Below are positions 25,529 to 35,328 of a DNA stretch of 64,000 nt, piece by piece. The position numbers and the translations under genes are program-made. Numbering within the stretch: position 1 is the stretch's first letter; each line of letters starts with the position of its first letter. The DNA is from DASUPK01 sp963695805 (lineage in GTDB: Bacteria; Actinomycetota; Thermoleophilia; Solirubrobacterales; 70-9): assembly GCA_963695805.1 (NCBI GenBank), contig CAVOHV010000005.1, forward strand, positions 62,001 to 126,000, written 5' to 3'. The notes under the pieces were generated by a model that was not told the origin of the DNA, did no database searches, and was given only the letters and a program-made list of their open reading frames with translations.

Positions 25529-25861
25529 GGGCCCACGCCGTTCCGCGATCCACTCGCGGGCCAGGCGCCTCAGCTTGAGCTGCTTGCGGCGGCCGACCGC
25601 GTGCGCCGGCCGCTCCGGGCCGAGGGCGGTGCCCGCGCGTCCCGCCTTCACCTCGACGAAGACCAGGGTCCGGCCGTCCATCGCCACGATGTCGAGCTCG
25701 CCCGAGGGGAGCCGGATGTTGCGCCCGACGATCCGCCAGCCGGATCGCTCCAGGCGGGTGGCGACGAGCTGCTCGGCGGTGCGGCCGAGGCGTTGCCTGG
25801 CGAAGGTCACGACCGGCCACGCTGCTCCCCTCGGGCGCCCGGGGCACGCGTCGATCGCCAT
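25436..25861 (-). CDS. UPF0102 (YraN) family endonuclease-like protein
   Basis: About 141 residues. The core LGRTAEQLVATRLERSGWRI and GELDIVAMDGRTLVFVEVKAGRAG matches YraN/UPF0102, a restriction-endonuclease-like fold in which GE-x-DI and EVK form the putative active site. The biological role is not settled. The ATG at 25861 is used; GTG at 25810 would give a start closer to the family norm. It overlaps rnhB tail to tail and is divergent from comM, matching the rnhB-yraN-comM-dprA gene order known in many bacteria. Confidence 0.83.
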   Translation of the reverse strand: MAIDACPGRPRGAAWPVVTFARQRLGRTAEQLVATRLERSGWRIVGRNIRLPSGELDIVAMDGRTLVFVEVKAGRAGTALGPERPAHAVGRRKQLKLRRLAREWIAERRGPSGVLGYRFDVVGVRFGADGLPDVDHIRQAF

Positions 25862-25928
25862 GCCTCCATGACGCCAATGTGACGATCCGCGCGCCAGGCT
25901 TGATGAGGCGCCGCCTAGCGTCGCCGGC

Positions 25929-27419
25929 ATGTTCGCGCTCGCCCGCACCTTCGCGCTGGTCGGCGTCGATGCGCAGCCGGTCTACGTGGAGGTCGACATC
26001 GGGGGCGGCCTGCCCTCCTTCACGATCGTGGGGCTGCCGGACACCGCGGTGCGCGAATCCCGCGAGCGGGTCCGCTCGGCACTCAGGAATTCGGGATTCA
26101 GATATCCGGACCACCGGATCACCGTGAACCTCGCCCCGGCCGACGTCCGCAAGGCCGGTCCGGGCTTCGACCTGGCGATCGCCGCGGCGATTCTGGCCGC
26201 GACAGGGCAGCTGCCCCGAGCAGTGGTCGACAACTACGCGATGGCCGGAGAGCTGGCGCTCGACGGTGCGATCCGGGCCGCGCCGGGGGCGCTCGCGATG
26301 GCGGAGGGGGCTAGCGGCTGGGGGCTGCGCGGGGTGGCGGTGTCACCGGGCGACACGAGCCAGGCCGCGCTCGTGGAGGGGCTCGAGGTGATGCCGGTCG
26401 AGCACGTCACCCAGCTCAGTGAGCTTGCCGAGGGCGGGATCGAGCCGGTGCCACGGACCGAGCCCCCCGACGAGCCTGACCGGGATCTCCCCGATCTCTC
26501 CGATCTGCACGGCCATCCCGTCCTCCGGCGCTGCCTCGAGATCGCCGCGGCCGGTGCCCACAGCCTGCTGCTGATCGGCCCGCCGGGCGGCGGCAAGACC
26601 CTCGCCCTACAGCGGCTTCCTTCGCTGTTGCCTCCGCTGAGCGCGAATGAGGTGATCGAGGTGACCCGGATCGCGGGCGTCTGCGGCGAGAACGGTGGGC
26701 CGCGCATCCATCGCCCCTTCAGGGCGCCGCACCACACGGTCTCCGGCCGCGCTCTCGTCGGGGGCGGAGCGCCGCCCAGGCCGGGGGAGGTGACCCGTGC
26801 ACACCGAGGGGTGCTCTTCCTCGATGAGCTCGGCGAGTTCAGGCGCGACGCACTCGAGGCCCTGCGGGCGCCGCTCGAGGACGGAACGGTCACGGTCGCA
26901 AGGACGTCCGGGACGATCTCGCTGCCGTGCCGGTTCATGCTGGTGGCGGCGTCCAATCCGTGTCCCTGCGGCAACGGTCCCGAGTCCGGGGAGTGTGAAT
27001 GCCACCCGGGCGCGGTCACCCGCTATCGGGCAAAGCTGAGCGGCGCCCTGGCGGACCGCATCGACATCACCCACAGGGTCGACCCGCCGCCGGCCGAGGA
27101 GCTGGTGGAGGACGATGCCGAGGACTCCGCAACCGTCAGGGAGCGCGTGGCGCGAGCCCGCCGGCTTGCGGAGGCGCGCCTCGGCTCCGGCCGGGCAAAT
27201 GCTGAGATGACTCCGGCGGAGGTGAGGCTGCACTGCGGGATCGACGCGGGGTCTCAGCGGACGCTGGAGCGAGCGCACCGGAAGCTCCGCTTGAGCGCGC
27301 GGGGCTGGGATCGGTGCGTGCGGCTGGCGCGGACGATCGCCGACCTCGCGGGTGAGTCCCGCATCTCGCAGGATCACGTCGCCGAGGCGATCGACCGCCG
27401 GCGGCGACCGGACCCATGA
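25929..27419 (+). CDS. comM: YifB/ComM family Mg-chelatase-like AAA ATPase
   Basis: 496 residues. The N-terminal Lon-like fold (FALVGVDAQPVYVEVDIGGG to about residue 190) precedes an AAA domain with Walker A IGPPGGGKTLAL (about 217-228), Walker B GVLFLDELGEF and the zinc-type loop NPCPCGNGPESGECEC. The C-terminal lid ends RTIADLAGESRI. In Vibrio, ComM is a hexameric helicase promoting branch migration in transformation. It overlaps dprA by ATGA, so the two are co-translated; together they suggest natural transformation or recombination functions. Confidence 0.93.
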   Translation: MFALARTFALVGVDAQPVYVEVDIGGGLPSFTIVGLPDTAVRESRERVRSALRNSGFRYPDHRITVNLAPADVRKAGPGFDLAIAAAILAATGQLPRAVVDNYAMAGELALDGAIRAAPGALAMAEGASGWGLRGVAVSPGDTSQAALVEGLEVMPVEHVTQLSELAEGGIEPVPRTEPPDEPDRDLPDLSDLHGHPVLRRCLEIAAAGAHSLLLIGPPGGGKTLALQRLPSLLPPLSANEVIEVTRIAGVCGENGGPRIHRPFRAPHHTVSGRALVGGGAPPRPGEVTRAHRGVLFLDELGEFRRDALEALRAPLEDGTVTVARTSGTISLPCRFMLVAASNPCPCGNGPESGECECHPGAVTRYRAKLSGALADRIDITHRVDPPPAEELVEDDAEDSATVRERVARARRLAEARLGSGRANAEMTPAEVRLHCGIDAGSQRTLERAHRKLRLSARGWDRCVRLARTIADLAGESRISQDHVAEAIDRRRRPDP

Positions 27420-28546
27420 GCGGGAACACCAGGCCACGCGCCTGCGGCGAGTGCCTGCGGCGCGCCTGGCTGGTGGCCTCCCTCGCCGGGCACATCGACA
27501 AGGCGGTCAGCGACACAGCCGGCAACCGGGCTCGTGAGCTGCTCGCGCTGTCGAACGAGGAACTCGCCGAGGCGATGGCGCGCTCGCAGGCGAAGTCGTT
27601 CCTGGTGCGGGCGAGGGAGCGAGATCCCGTGCGGATGCTCGCGGCCGTGACCGGATCCGGGGCATGGGCGTCCTGCCGGCACGACGAGCTGTACCCGGAG
27701 CCGCTCCACGACCTCGGCGACGCGCCGGCAGTGATCTTCGGCCGGGGGCGGGCCGCGACCCTCGCGGAGCTGGGGCGAAACGGGGCGGTGACGATCGTCG
27801 GCTCACGGCGGCCGAGCCGTTACGGCCGGGAGCTCGCGACGGAACTGGGCGCTGAGCTGGCAGCGGCAGGGTTCGCGGTCGTCAGCGGCATGGCCCTGGG
27901 GATCGATTCGGCTGCCCAGGCGGGAGCCGTGCGGGCCGGTGGCCTGACGATCGCGGTGCTCGGCTGCGGGGTCGACGTCGCGTATCCGCCTCGCAGCGCG
28001 CGCCTCTACGCGGAGATAGTCGAGCGCGGGCTGGTGATCGGCGAGCTGCCGCCGGGCACCGAGCCGCGCCGCTGGACCTTCCCCGCCCGGAACCGGATCA
28101 TGGCCGCGCTCGGGGCGATGACCGTGGTAGTCGAGGCGCGCGAGCGATCGGGCTCCCTGATCACTGCCGAGATGGCCGAGAGCCTCAACCGCGACGTGGG
28201 GGCCGTGCCCGGTCTCGTCGGCAGCTCGCCCGCGGCGGGCACCAACGGCTTGATCCGGGATGGCGCCCACCTGATTCGATCAGCAGAGGACGTCCTCGAT
28301 GGGTTGCTCGGACCGGGTGCGGGCGAGCTTTCGGCGCGCCGGCCGGTCGGCCCGGCGCTGGAGGACGGGCTCATCGAGGTGCTGGATCTGGTCGAGGGTG
28401 GCGCGGGCAGTGCGGACGCCCTGGCGATGGCCTCGAGTCTGGAGCCCGGGCCACTCGCGACGGCGCTGATCAGCCTCGAGCTCTCGGGCTACGTGCGCTG
28501 CAGCGGCGACGGACGCTACGAACGCACCTCGCTGGCAGTGCCCTGA
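27416..28546 (+). CDS. dprA: DNA-processing protein DprA
   Basis: 376 residues. DprA loads RecA on incoming single-stranded DNA. The Rossmann-fold core has TIVGSRRPSRYGREL, VVSGMALGIDSAAQAGA, IAVLGCGVDVAYPP and FPARNRIMAAL, with SGSLITAEMA further on. The C-terminal winged-helix (about 320-376) is present. The N-terminal CGECLRRAWL has cysteines resembling a small zinc or helix-hairpin region. Overlaps comM. Confidence 0.93.
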   Translation: MSGNTRPRACGECLRRAWLVASLAGHIDKAVSDTAGNRARELLALSNEELAEAMARSQAKSFLVRARERDPVRMLAAVTGSGAWASCRHDELYPEPLHDLGDAPAVIFGRGRAATLAELGRNGAVTIVGSRRPSRYGRELATELGAELAAAGFAVVSGMALGIDSAAQAGAVRAGGLTIAVLGCGVDVAYPPRSARLYAEIVERGLVIGELPPGTEPRRWTFPARNRIMAALGAMTVVVEARERSGSLITAEMAESLNRDVGAVPGLVGSSPAAGTNGLIRDGAHLIRSAEDVLDGLLGPGAGELSARRPVGPALEDGLIEVLDLVEGGAGSADALAMASSLEPGPLATALISLELSGYVRCSGDGRYERTSLAVP

Positions 28547-28588
28547 GCCCGTCTAGGGGAGCGGTCCGCGCAATCTAGCCTGTTGCTC

Positions 28589-29405
28589 GTGACAGCAGAC
28601 CGATCCACGCCGGTCGCGATGACGATCGCGACTTCGGATTCCGGCGGCGGCGCCGGGATCCAGGCGGACCTGAAGGCGTTCGCCCGCTGCGGCGTGCATG
28701 GCACCTCGGCGATCGTCGCGCTCACCGCCCAGAACACCCACGAGGTGGTCTCGGTCGAGACCCTGCCCCGGCAGTTCATCCTCGATCAGGTTCGCGCTGT
28801 GGTCGAGGACATCGGCGTCGACGCCATCAAGATCGGGATGCTCTTCGACGAGCCGAGGATCGACGCCGTCGCCGAGGCGCTCGCGATGGTCGGCGACGCT
28901 CCGGTGGTGGTCGATCCCGTGATGGTGGCCGAGAGCGGCGCCGTGCTCCTGCGACCGGAGGCGAAGCGTGCGCTGATCGAGCGGATCCTGCCCCGGGCCG
29001 CGGTGGTCACCCCGAACCTGGGCGAGGCCCGCGAGCTGACGGAACTCCGCGGATGCGTCGCCCGAGGAGCTCGCCCGTGCGGTCGTTGCCCTTGGGCCTG
29101 CCGCAGCCGTCGTCACTGGGGGGCACACCGACGACGGGGCCGACCGCTTCTTCGACGGCACTGACCTCGAGCTGATCGAGGGCCCGCGGCACCCGGGAGG
29201 CGCGGCCCACGGCTCCGGCTGCACCCATTCCTCGGCGCTCGCTGCCCGCCTGGCCCTTGGGGACGCACCGCTCGAGGCCGCCCGCGCGGCCCGGCAGATC
29301 GCCTCCGAGGCGGTGGCCAACGGCCTGCGCGATCTCGGCTCCGGCGCCGGGCCCGTGGATGTCCTGGGCACGGTTCGCGATCCCGCCGGGGAGCGCCAGG
29401 CATAA
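28589..29405 (+). CDS. thiD: Hydroxymethylpyrimidine/phosphomethylpyrimidine kinase (one frameshift)
   Basis: Thiamine biosynthesis kinase that phosphorylates HMP and HMP-P. The N-terminal half reads MTIATSDSGGGAGIQADLKAF-like ThiD (the substrate loop), VVVDPVMVAESGA and VVTPNLGEA. At about 29045-29049 an extra C shifts the frame (CTC-C-GCG). The next frame continues with ADASPEELARAV, VVTGGHTDDGADRF, the anion-hole motif HGSGCTHSSALAA and a stop at 29403-29405. The total of about 271 residues is normal for ThiD, so a one-base error or a very recent mutation is likely. Start is GTG 28589; TTG 28583 is possible. Confidence 0.85.
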
Positions 29406-29412
29406 TCGGAGC

Positions 29413-29658
29413 ATGAAGCTGCTTCGCATGACTCCTGGCAGGGGTGACGTGCTGCTCGCCGAGGGCGACCCGGAGGTGGCCGAGGACGAGGAGCGTCTGA
29501 TCGAGGAATTTCGCCGCCAGCTCGACCTGGGCATGTGGGCGGCGGTGCCGCACGAAGGACCGGGCGGCCAGCGCGAGGCGACCATGGTCCGCGACTTCTC
29601 GGAGATCCCCGAGGGAGCTCAGCGGGTGATCTTCTTCCCGCAGGCGGCCGGAGGCTGA
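29413..29658 (+). CDS. Hypothetical protein
   Basis: 81 residues starting MKLLRMTPGRGDVLLAEGDPE. Acidic and mostly helical, with no motif I recognise. The ATG at 29413 follows the thiD stop by seven bases and carries GGAG just upstream, so it is probably in the same transcript. The next gene starts two bases after its stop. Confidence 0.5.
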   Translation: MKLLRMTPGRGDVLLAEGDPEVAEDEERLIEEFRRQLDLGMWAAVPHEGPGGQREATMVRDFSEIPEGAQRVIFFPQAAGG

Positions 29659-29659
29659 A

Positions 29660-30082
29660 TTGGCGCTCCGGTACGCAAGGGATCCGGCGCGGGAGCGCCG
29701 GGCCGAGGAACGGGCGCGCGAGCTGCTCCGCACGACCGCGGGCGACGAGGCGCTCGAGATGTACGAGCGCCTCGGCTTCCTGTCGATCGAGCACGAGGGC
29801 GGCGAGTACGGCTACCTGATCTACCCGCAGCGGCCGATCGTCGGCTACGACGCCCGCAGCGGCGAGCTGCTCTCCGAGTACTGCGTTCGCTTCCGCGACG
29901 GCTCCGACCCCGAGGCGGGGGAGAGGCTCCCCGACGCCGACGACGTGCTGGCGAAGTGGCTCGCCCTCCGCATGGACGAGGACCACACGCTCCGGACCGC
30001 CAACGTCCACCCGCTCGGGCGCCAGCTCGACCCGGCGATGGTGCGCCGTGATCTGTCGGCTCTGAGGCAATGGCAGAGATAG
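29660..30082 (+). CDS. Hypothetical protein
   Basis: 140 residues from a TTG start. Charged protein with a central aromatic stretch YGYLIYPQRPIVGYDARSGELL and the helical DADDVLAKWLALRMDEDHTLRTAN. No known family recognised. It lies between the previous hypothetical gene and ilvD, overlapping the latter's start by 13 bases, which suggests translational coupling with branched-chain amino acid synthesis; a functional link is not shown. Confidence 0.55.
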   Translation: MALRYARDPARERRAEERARELLRTTAGDEALEMYERLGFLSIEHEGGEYGYLIYPQRPIVGYDARSGELLSEYCVRFRDGSDPEAGERLPDADDVLAKWLALRMDEDHTLRTANVHPLGRQLDPAMVRRDLSALRQWQR

Positions 30083-31757
30083 CGAGCAACGGAATGCGGA
30101 CACGCTCCTCCGTCGTCTTCGACGGCCCCGAGCGAGCCTTCGCCCGCGCCTACATGAAGGGGATCGGGTTCGACGACGACGACCTGAGCCGCCCGACCGT
30201 CGGCATCGCAAACACCTGGATCGAGGCGATGCCCTGCAACTTCCATCTCCGCGGCCTGGCCGAGCACGTCAAGGAGGGCGTCCGGGCGGCCGGCGGGACA
30301 CCACTGGAGTTCAACACGATCGCGATCTCGGACGGGATCACGATGGGGACGCAGGGCATGAAGACCTCGCTGGTGAGCCGCGAGGTGATCGCGGACTCGA
30401 TCGAGCTCACAGCCCGCGGCTACCAGTTCGACGCCGTGATCGCCCTCTCCGGCTGCGACAAGACGATTCCGGGATGCGTGATGGCGCTGGCACGGCTCGA
30501 CGTCCCCTCGCTGATGCTCTACGGGGGCTCGATCCTGCCCGGCCGCTGGCGCGGCAAGGACGTGACGATCCAGGACGTCTTCGAGGCGATCGGCAAGCAC
30601 ACCACGGGCGAGATGTCCGATGACGACCTCTACGAGCTCGAGGGCTGCGCCAGCCCCGGCGCCGGGCGCCTGCGGCGCGCAGTTCACCGCGAACACGATG
30701 GCCTCCGCCTTCGAGGTGATGGGAATCAGCCCGATGGGAACCAGCATGGTGCCGGCCGTCGCCGGAGCCCGCGAGCAGGTCGCGCGCGAATGCGGCGAGC
30801 TTGCCATGCGGGTTCTTGCCGACGATCTGCGACCGAGCCAGGTGATCACCAAGGACTCCCTCGAGAACGCGATCGCGACCGTCTGCATGTCAGGTGGCTC
30901 GACCAACGGCGTGCTCCACCTGCTCGCCGTCGCCAGCGAGGCCGGCATCGAGTTGACCATCGACGACTTCGACCGGATCTCCGAGCGGACGCCCCTGCTG
31001 GGTGACCTGAAGCCCGGCGGCCGCTTCGTCGCGAAGGACCTCTACGAGGCCGGCGGCGTCGGCGTCCTGGCAAAGCGACTGGACGAGGCCGGGCGTGCTT
31101 CACCGCGAGGCGATCACCGTCACCGGCAGGACGATCGGCGAGGAGGCGGACGCGTCGCAGGAGACCTCCGGCCAGGAGGTGGTTCGCCCTCTCTCGGATC
31201 CGCTCAAGCCGACCGGCGGCCTGGTCATTCTGCGCGGCAACCTTGCCCCGGAGGGCTGCGTGGTCAAGGTCGCCGGCGAGGAGCGCAAGAAGCACACGGG
31301 CCCGGCGCGGGTCTTCGGCTCCGAGGAGGAGTGCTTCGCAGTGGTCGAGCAGCAGGGAATCAAGCCCGGCGACGTCGTTGTGATCCGCAACGAGGGCCCC
31401 TCGGGCGGGCCCGGGATGCGGGAGATGCTCCAGGTGACGGCCGCGCTGGTGGGCGAGGGAATCGGAGACCAGGTCGCATTGCTCACGGACGGACGCTTCT
31501 CCGGCGCCACCCACGGCCTGATGGCGGGTCACGTCGCACCGGAGGCAATCCGCGGCGGTCCGATCGCGGCCGTCCAGGACGGCGATGAGATCACGATCGA
31601 CATCGACGCCCGTCGCCTCGACGTCGATCTCCCCGACGAGGAGATCGCGAGGAGGGTGGAGGCGTATGACCCCCCCGAGCCGCGCTACAAGCGAGGCGTG
31701 ATGGCGAAGTACGCGGCCTCGGTCTCGAGCGCCTCCGAGGGCGCGGTCACGTCCTGA
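30070..31757 (+). CDS. ilvD: Dihydroxy-acid dehydratase (two frameshifts)
   Basis: Fe-S enzyme of valine, leucine and isoleucine synthesis. Conserved segments appear in order: PTVGIANTWIEAMPCNFHL, AISDGITMGTQGMK, ALSGCDKTIPGCVMA (cluster cysteines), GACGAQFTANTMASAFEVMG, MSGGSTNGVLHL, LTDGRFSGATHGLMAGHVAPE. The frame changes at about 30665 (GGC read as GGGC within PGAGACGAQ) and again at about 31091 (DEAGVLHRE, GGC as GGGC). Each is one extra base, and joining the frames gives a full-length protein of about 562 residues. Assembly error is the simplest explanation. Confidence 0.88.
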
Positions 31758-33379
31758 GCGCGCTCGGCGCTTCGGCCGGCTCGCGCACGTTCACCGGAGA
31801 CGGCTGGCCCAGCCGCTCGTGCACGAAGCGCACGACCATCGCTCCCTCGCCGACGGCGGTTGCGACCCGCTTGGCGGAACCGGAGCGCACGTCCCCGACC
31901 GCGTACACGCCGGGAAGGCTCGTCTCGAGCAGATTGCCGCTGCCGACGTCGGACCCGGTGAGGAGGAATCCGTGCTCATCGCGTGCCACCGCGTCGCCGA
32001 GCCAGTGCGCGCATGGGTCCGCGCCGAGGAAGAGGAAGAGGTTGGAGAACGAAAGACGCTCGCCGTCGGTGAGAGTGACGGCCTCGAGCTCGCCGTCGCT
32101 GCCATGCAGCTCTGCGATCTCGCTCCGGTCGCGCACCTGGACGCCGTAGCGATCGAGATCGCGGATCAGGTAGTCGGACATGGTCTCGCCAGATCATCGC
32201 GCCGGTGGAGCAGCGTCACGAGGGCACCTCCCCGGGCCAGCCAGATGGCGGCCTGGGCGGCCGAGTTACCGCCGCCGACCACGCCGACCCGGCTTCCGCC
32301 ACAGCGGCTTGCCTCCGGTGGGCCGGCGGCGTAGAAGACGCTGATCCCCTCGAACTCCGAGAGCCGCTCGACGGGGAGGCGCCGGTAGTTGGCACCGGTC
32401 GCGATCACGACGGCGCGCGCGGCGATCTCCTTCCCGTCCTCGACCCGGACGAGGTGACGCTCATCGCCGGGTTCGAGGGCGACCGCGACGTACGGGGTCG
32501 CCGTCCTGGCGGCGAACTTGCGTGCCTGGGTGACGGCCCGGCTGGTGAGCTCGCTGCCGCCGATCCCCGCCGGAAAGCCGAGGTAGTTCTCGATCCGCCT
32601 GGAGAAGCCCGCCTGGCCGCCGAGGACCGTCCGCTCCAGCACGAGCGTGTCGAGGCCCTCCGAGGCCGCGTAGACGGCCGCGCCGAGTCCCGCCGGCCCG
32701 CCGCCGACGATCAGCAGGTCCACCTCCTCATGGTCCGCAAGCTCGCAGGCCGATTCCGAGCGCTCGGGAGACCTCGCCGTTGCTCGGTGCCTGAAGCTCG
32801 ACGCCCCCCGGTATGCGCACAACCGGCAGCCGCTCCGGGGCCAGTGACTCGACCAGGGACGTCGCCTCGCTGTCACCGGCGTCCGGCGGGTGCTCGGGGT
32901 CGCGCCAGCGGTAGGGGATCCGGGCGCTCCTCAGCCACTCAACGATTCCGCGGGTCCGCTCGGAGGATCGCGGCCCGATCACTTCGATGCCCGAGCCCGT
33001 CCTCGGCCTGGAGAAGCTCTCGCCGAGAGACGAATGCGGACAGCAGGAGATCGGCGAGGTCGGGGTCCTCGAAGAGGAGCGCTCGCAGCTCGATCCGGTC
33101 GACGGCGATGTAGCGCATCGGCTCGGTCGCGATGGCTGTCAGGAAGACGGTCTGGCCGGTCAGCAGGTTGAGCTCGCCGACGAATCCGGAGGGACCGTGC
33201 GAGATCAGCTCGCGACCCGATTCATCCCGGATCGCGGCCTCCCCCTCGATGATCGCCATGAAGGGATAGCTCTTGTCGCCCACGCTGAAGAGAACCTCGC
33301 CGGCGTCAGCGGTGCGCTCCTCGCCGTGCTCCGCCAGAAGGTCGAGCTGTGCCTGGGACAGGACCTGAGTACTCCTCAC
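31747..33379 (-). CDS. Cyclic-nucleotide-binding-domain thioredoxin reductase-like flavoprotein (three frameshifts)
   Basis: One protein of about 543 residues is reconstructed from four reading-frame segments. First comes a cNMP-binding (CAP-type) domain (PFMAIIEGEAAIRDE, GPSGFVGELNLLTGQ). A linker that resembles a glutaredoxin/thioredoxin-like module (RIPYRWRDPE) follows. Then there is a thioredoxin-reductase fold with LLIVGGGPAGLGAAVYAASEG, ARAVVIATGANYRRL, VGVVGGGNSAAQAA and GVYAVGDVRSGSAKRVA. The usual redox-active CxxC of TrxR is absent. Breaks are near 32992 (GGC as GGGC), 32750 (extra C) and 32186 (one base missing). The 3' end overlaps ilvD tail to tail by 11 bases. Confidence 0.78.
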
Positions 33380-33432
33380 CAGACGAGCCTAGCTACCCGT
33401 GCAAGTGCGGCCACGGCCTCCGCTGATCGCGG

Positions 33433-34452
33433 TCAGTCGAGCACGCCCTCGCGGGCCAGGAACCTCTCGAGCACCCGGTTGAAGCGCACCGGCCGCTCGA
33501 TCTGCGGGACGTGCCCGCACTCGTCGAAGATGACCAGCTCCGCGTTGTCGCCGATCCGCTTCTTGTAGGAGAGCGCGGCGGGGACGGGAACGACGCGATC
33601 GTTGCGCCCCCAGACGATCAGCGTGGGCACGCCGATCTCCTCGAGCCGGTCGCGGATGTCGTAGCCGACCAGGTTCCGCATCGCGTCGAAGTAGCCGGGG
33701 CTCTTCATGGCGGGCACGAAGTTCTCCCAGAGCGTCTCGCGCCGCAGCCCGTTCGGATCGAAGAAGACCCCCTGGAAGGCGGACCTTCTCAGCCGTTGTC
33801 GTCTCATGCTGGAAGTCTGCAGTTTCAGCAGCGCCGGCATCGCGGCGCGACCGACGCGCGCCGCCATCACCGCCGGCTCGCGCCGCGCCCGGGCCCAGGT
33901 GATGCCGGCGGCCGAGACGAGGGTGAGGTCGTCGACCCGCTCTGGCTCGGTGATTGCGACCTCGCTGGCGATGAAGCCGCCCATCGAGTTGCCGGCGATC
34001 GAGCACCGGTCGATGCCGAGCCGCTCGCAGAAGTCGCGTAGGAATCGGCCGTAGGCGGGGATCGTGATCTCCCAGGGCGGCATCGGGCTGGCGCCGAAAC
34101 CGGGCAGGTCGAGCGCGACCACGCGGTGCGTGCGGGCGAAGTGGGGGATGTTCTCGAGCCAGTTCTGCCAACAGCCGGAGAGGCCGTGGACGAAGAGGAG
34201 GGGGGACCCCTCTCCCATCTCGACGTAGTTGACGCGCGCGCCGACCACATCCATCTGTCGCAGATGGTCGCGCCAGTCGATCCGCAGCCACTCGGGGTCG
34301 GGATTGCCGTAGGGATCGGGACCGTCGGACGGCGTGGCCGGCGGCAGCTCCACGCGCCCGGCCGCCAGGCGGACGGCATAGGCCGTATCGGAGGCGATCC
34401 GGCGCAGCTCATCGCGGACAGCGCTCTCGCGGCTTGCGGTTTCGACGCTCAC
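33433..34452 (-). CDS. Alpha/beta hydrolase
   Basis: 339 residues with the alpha/beta hydrolase layout: oxyanion HGLSGCWQNW, nucleophile elbow AGNSMGGFIA (Ser about residue 164), acid in WGRNDRVVP and catalytic His in ECGHVPQIE. The N-terminal 60 residues are an extra helical stretch. The GTG start overlaps the stop of the upstream MTHFS-like gene as GTGA, so they form a two-gene operon. The substrate is not predictable. Confidence 0.85.
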   Translation of the reverse strand: MSVETASRESAVRDELRRIASDTAYAVRLAAGRVELPPATPSDGPDPYGNPDPEWLRIDWRDHLRQMDVVGARVNYVEMGEGSPLLFVHGLSGCWQNWLENIPHFARTHRVVALDLPGFGASPMPPWEITIPAYGRFLRDFCERLGIDRCSIAGNSMGGFIASEVAITEPERVDDLTLVSAAGITWARARREPAVMAARVGRAAMPALLKLQTSSMRRQRLRRSAFQGVFFDPNGLRRETLWENFVPAMKSPGYFDAMRNLVGYDIRDRLEEIGVPTLIVWGRNDRVVPVPAALSYKKRIGDNAELVIFDECGHVPQIERPVRFNRVLERFLAREGVLD

Positions 34453-35162
34453 GCGTAGCCCATCCGCTCCAGGATCGGGATCTCGCGGATCTGCGGCGGC
34501 TGCAGGTGATCCCAGAGGATCCCGCGCGGGCGGGGATACTGGCGCTCGACCTCGATCACGGCTCTCGGTGTGGCGATCAGGTCCACCGGCAGGTCGTGGG
34601 CCGTGCTCTGCAGGTGCTCGCGAAGGATCTGAATAGGGTGGACGGTCGTGGCGACGGTGGTGTGGTCGTCGATCTTGCCGGCCTCGATCAACAGGCCGTA
34701 CTCGAGGTCCGAGAAGCCGCCGCCCTTGCCCACGCGGGCCCCGCTCAGGTTGACGGCCACCGATCCGCAGAGCACGAAGTCGATCTCCGGGAGGTCCTCG
34801 TCGGCGATCACTCGGCCGTGCCGCATCGCGCCCTTGATGGTCGCCGCCTCGCGGAGCTGCTTGGCCGAGAGCTTGCGCGGCTCGAGCAGGCGGAAGGGGT
34901 GGACGTCACGAAGGCGCGGTACGGCCATGATCAGCGTCTTGCCCTCCTCGAGCGCGTTCCGCCGGACCTGCGTCTGCGGCGAGTCCGGGTTGACCTTGAG
35001 CACCTGGGCGCGCTTCCAGAGACGGTGGCCAGCGAGCTTCTCCGCCGCCAGCTTGGCCCCGGCGAAGTTCGGGATTCTCCCCTCCGCTCCGGGGAAGCGC
35101 GAGACGCCCTCGCGGTCCATCGCCTTCCAGACGTCCCTACGGACCTGGTCCTTCGTTCTCAT
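34449..35162 (-). CDS. 5-formyltetrahydrofolate cyclo-ligase family protein
   Basis: 237 residues of the MTHFS-like superfamily. The motif ARVGKGGGFSDLEYGLL (about residues 143-159) matches the phosphate-binding end of the family, and TLIMAVPRL lies earlier. It is larger than E. coli YgfA and resembles the MTHFSD-type branch, so its substrate may not be 5-formyl-THF. Translationally coupled to the downstream hydrolase. Confidence 0.75.
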   Translation of the reverse strand: MRTKDQVRRDVWKAMDREGVSRFPGAEGRIPNFAGAKLAAEKLAGHRLWKRAQVLKVNPDSPQTQVRRNALEEGKTLIMAVPRLRDVHPFRLLEPRKLSAKQLREAATIKGAMRHGRVIADEDLPEIDFVLCGSVAVNLSGARVGKGGGFSDLEYGLLIEAGKIDDHTTVATTVHPIQILREHLQSTAHDLPVDLIATPRAVIEVERQYPRPRGILWDHLQPPQIREIPILERMGYA

Positions 35163-35328
35163 CAGGTCCAGACGACGGTCGGCGGCATTGCGTCGGGCAT
35201 CCTAAAGTGGAGCCGGAGATCGAGGCGAATCCCCCGCAAACGCGCTTGCGAAAGCAGCTCGCGGCAGGTGCCAGCGGCCGCGGGCCGTAGAGTTCAGGGG
35301 GAGGGGAAGGCACTATGAAAGCGTCCGA

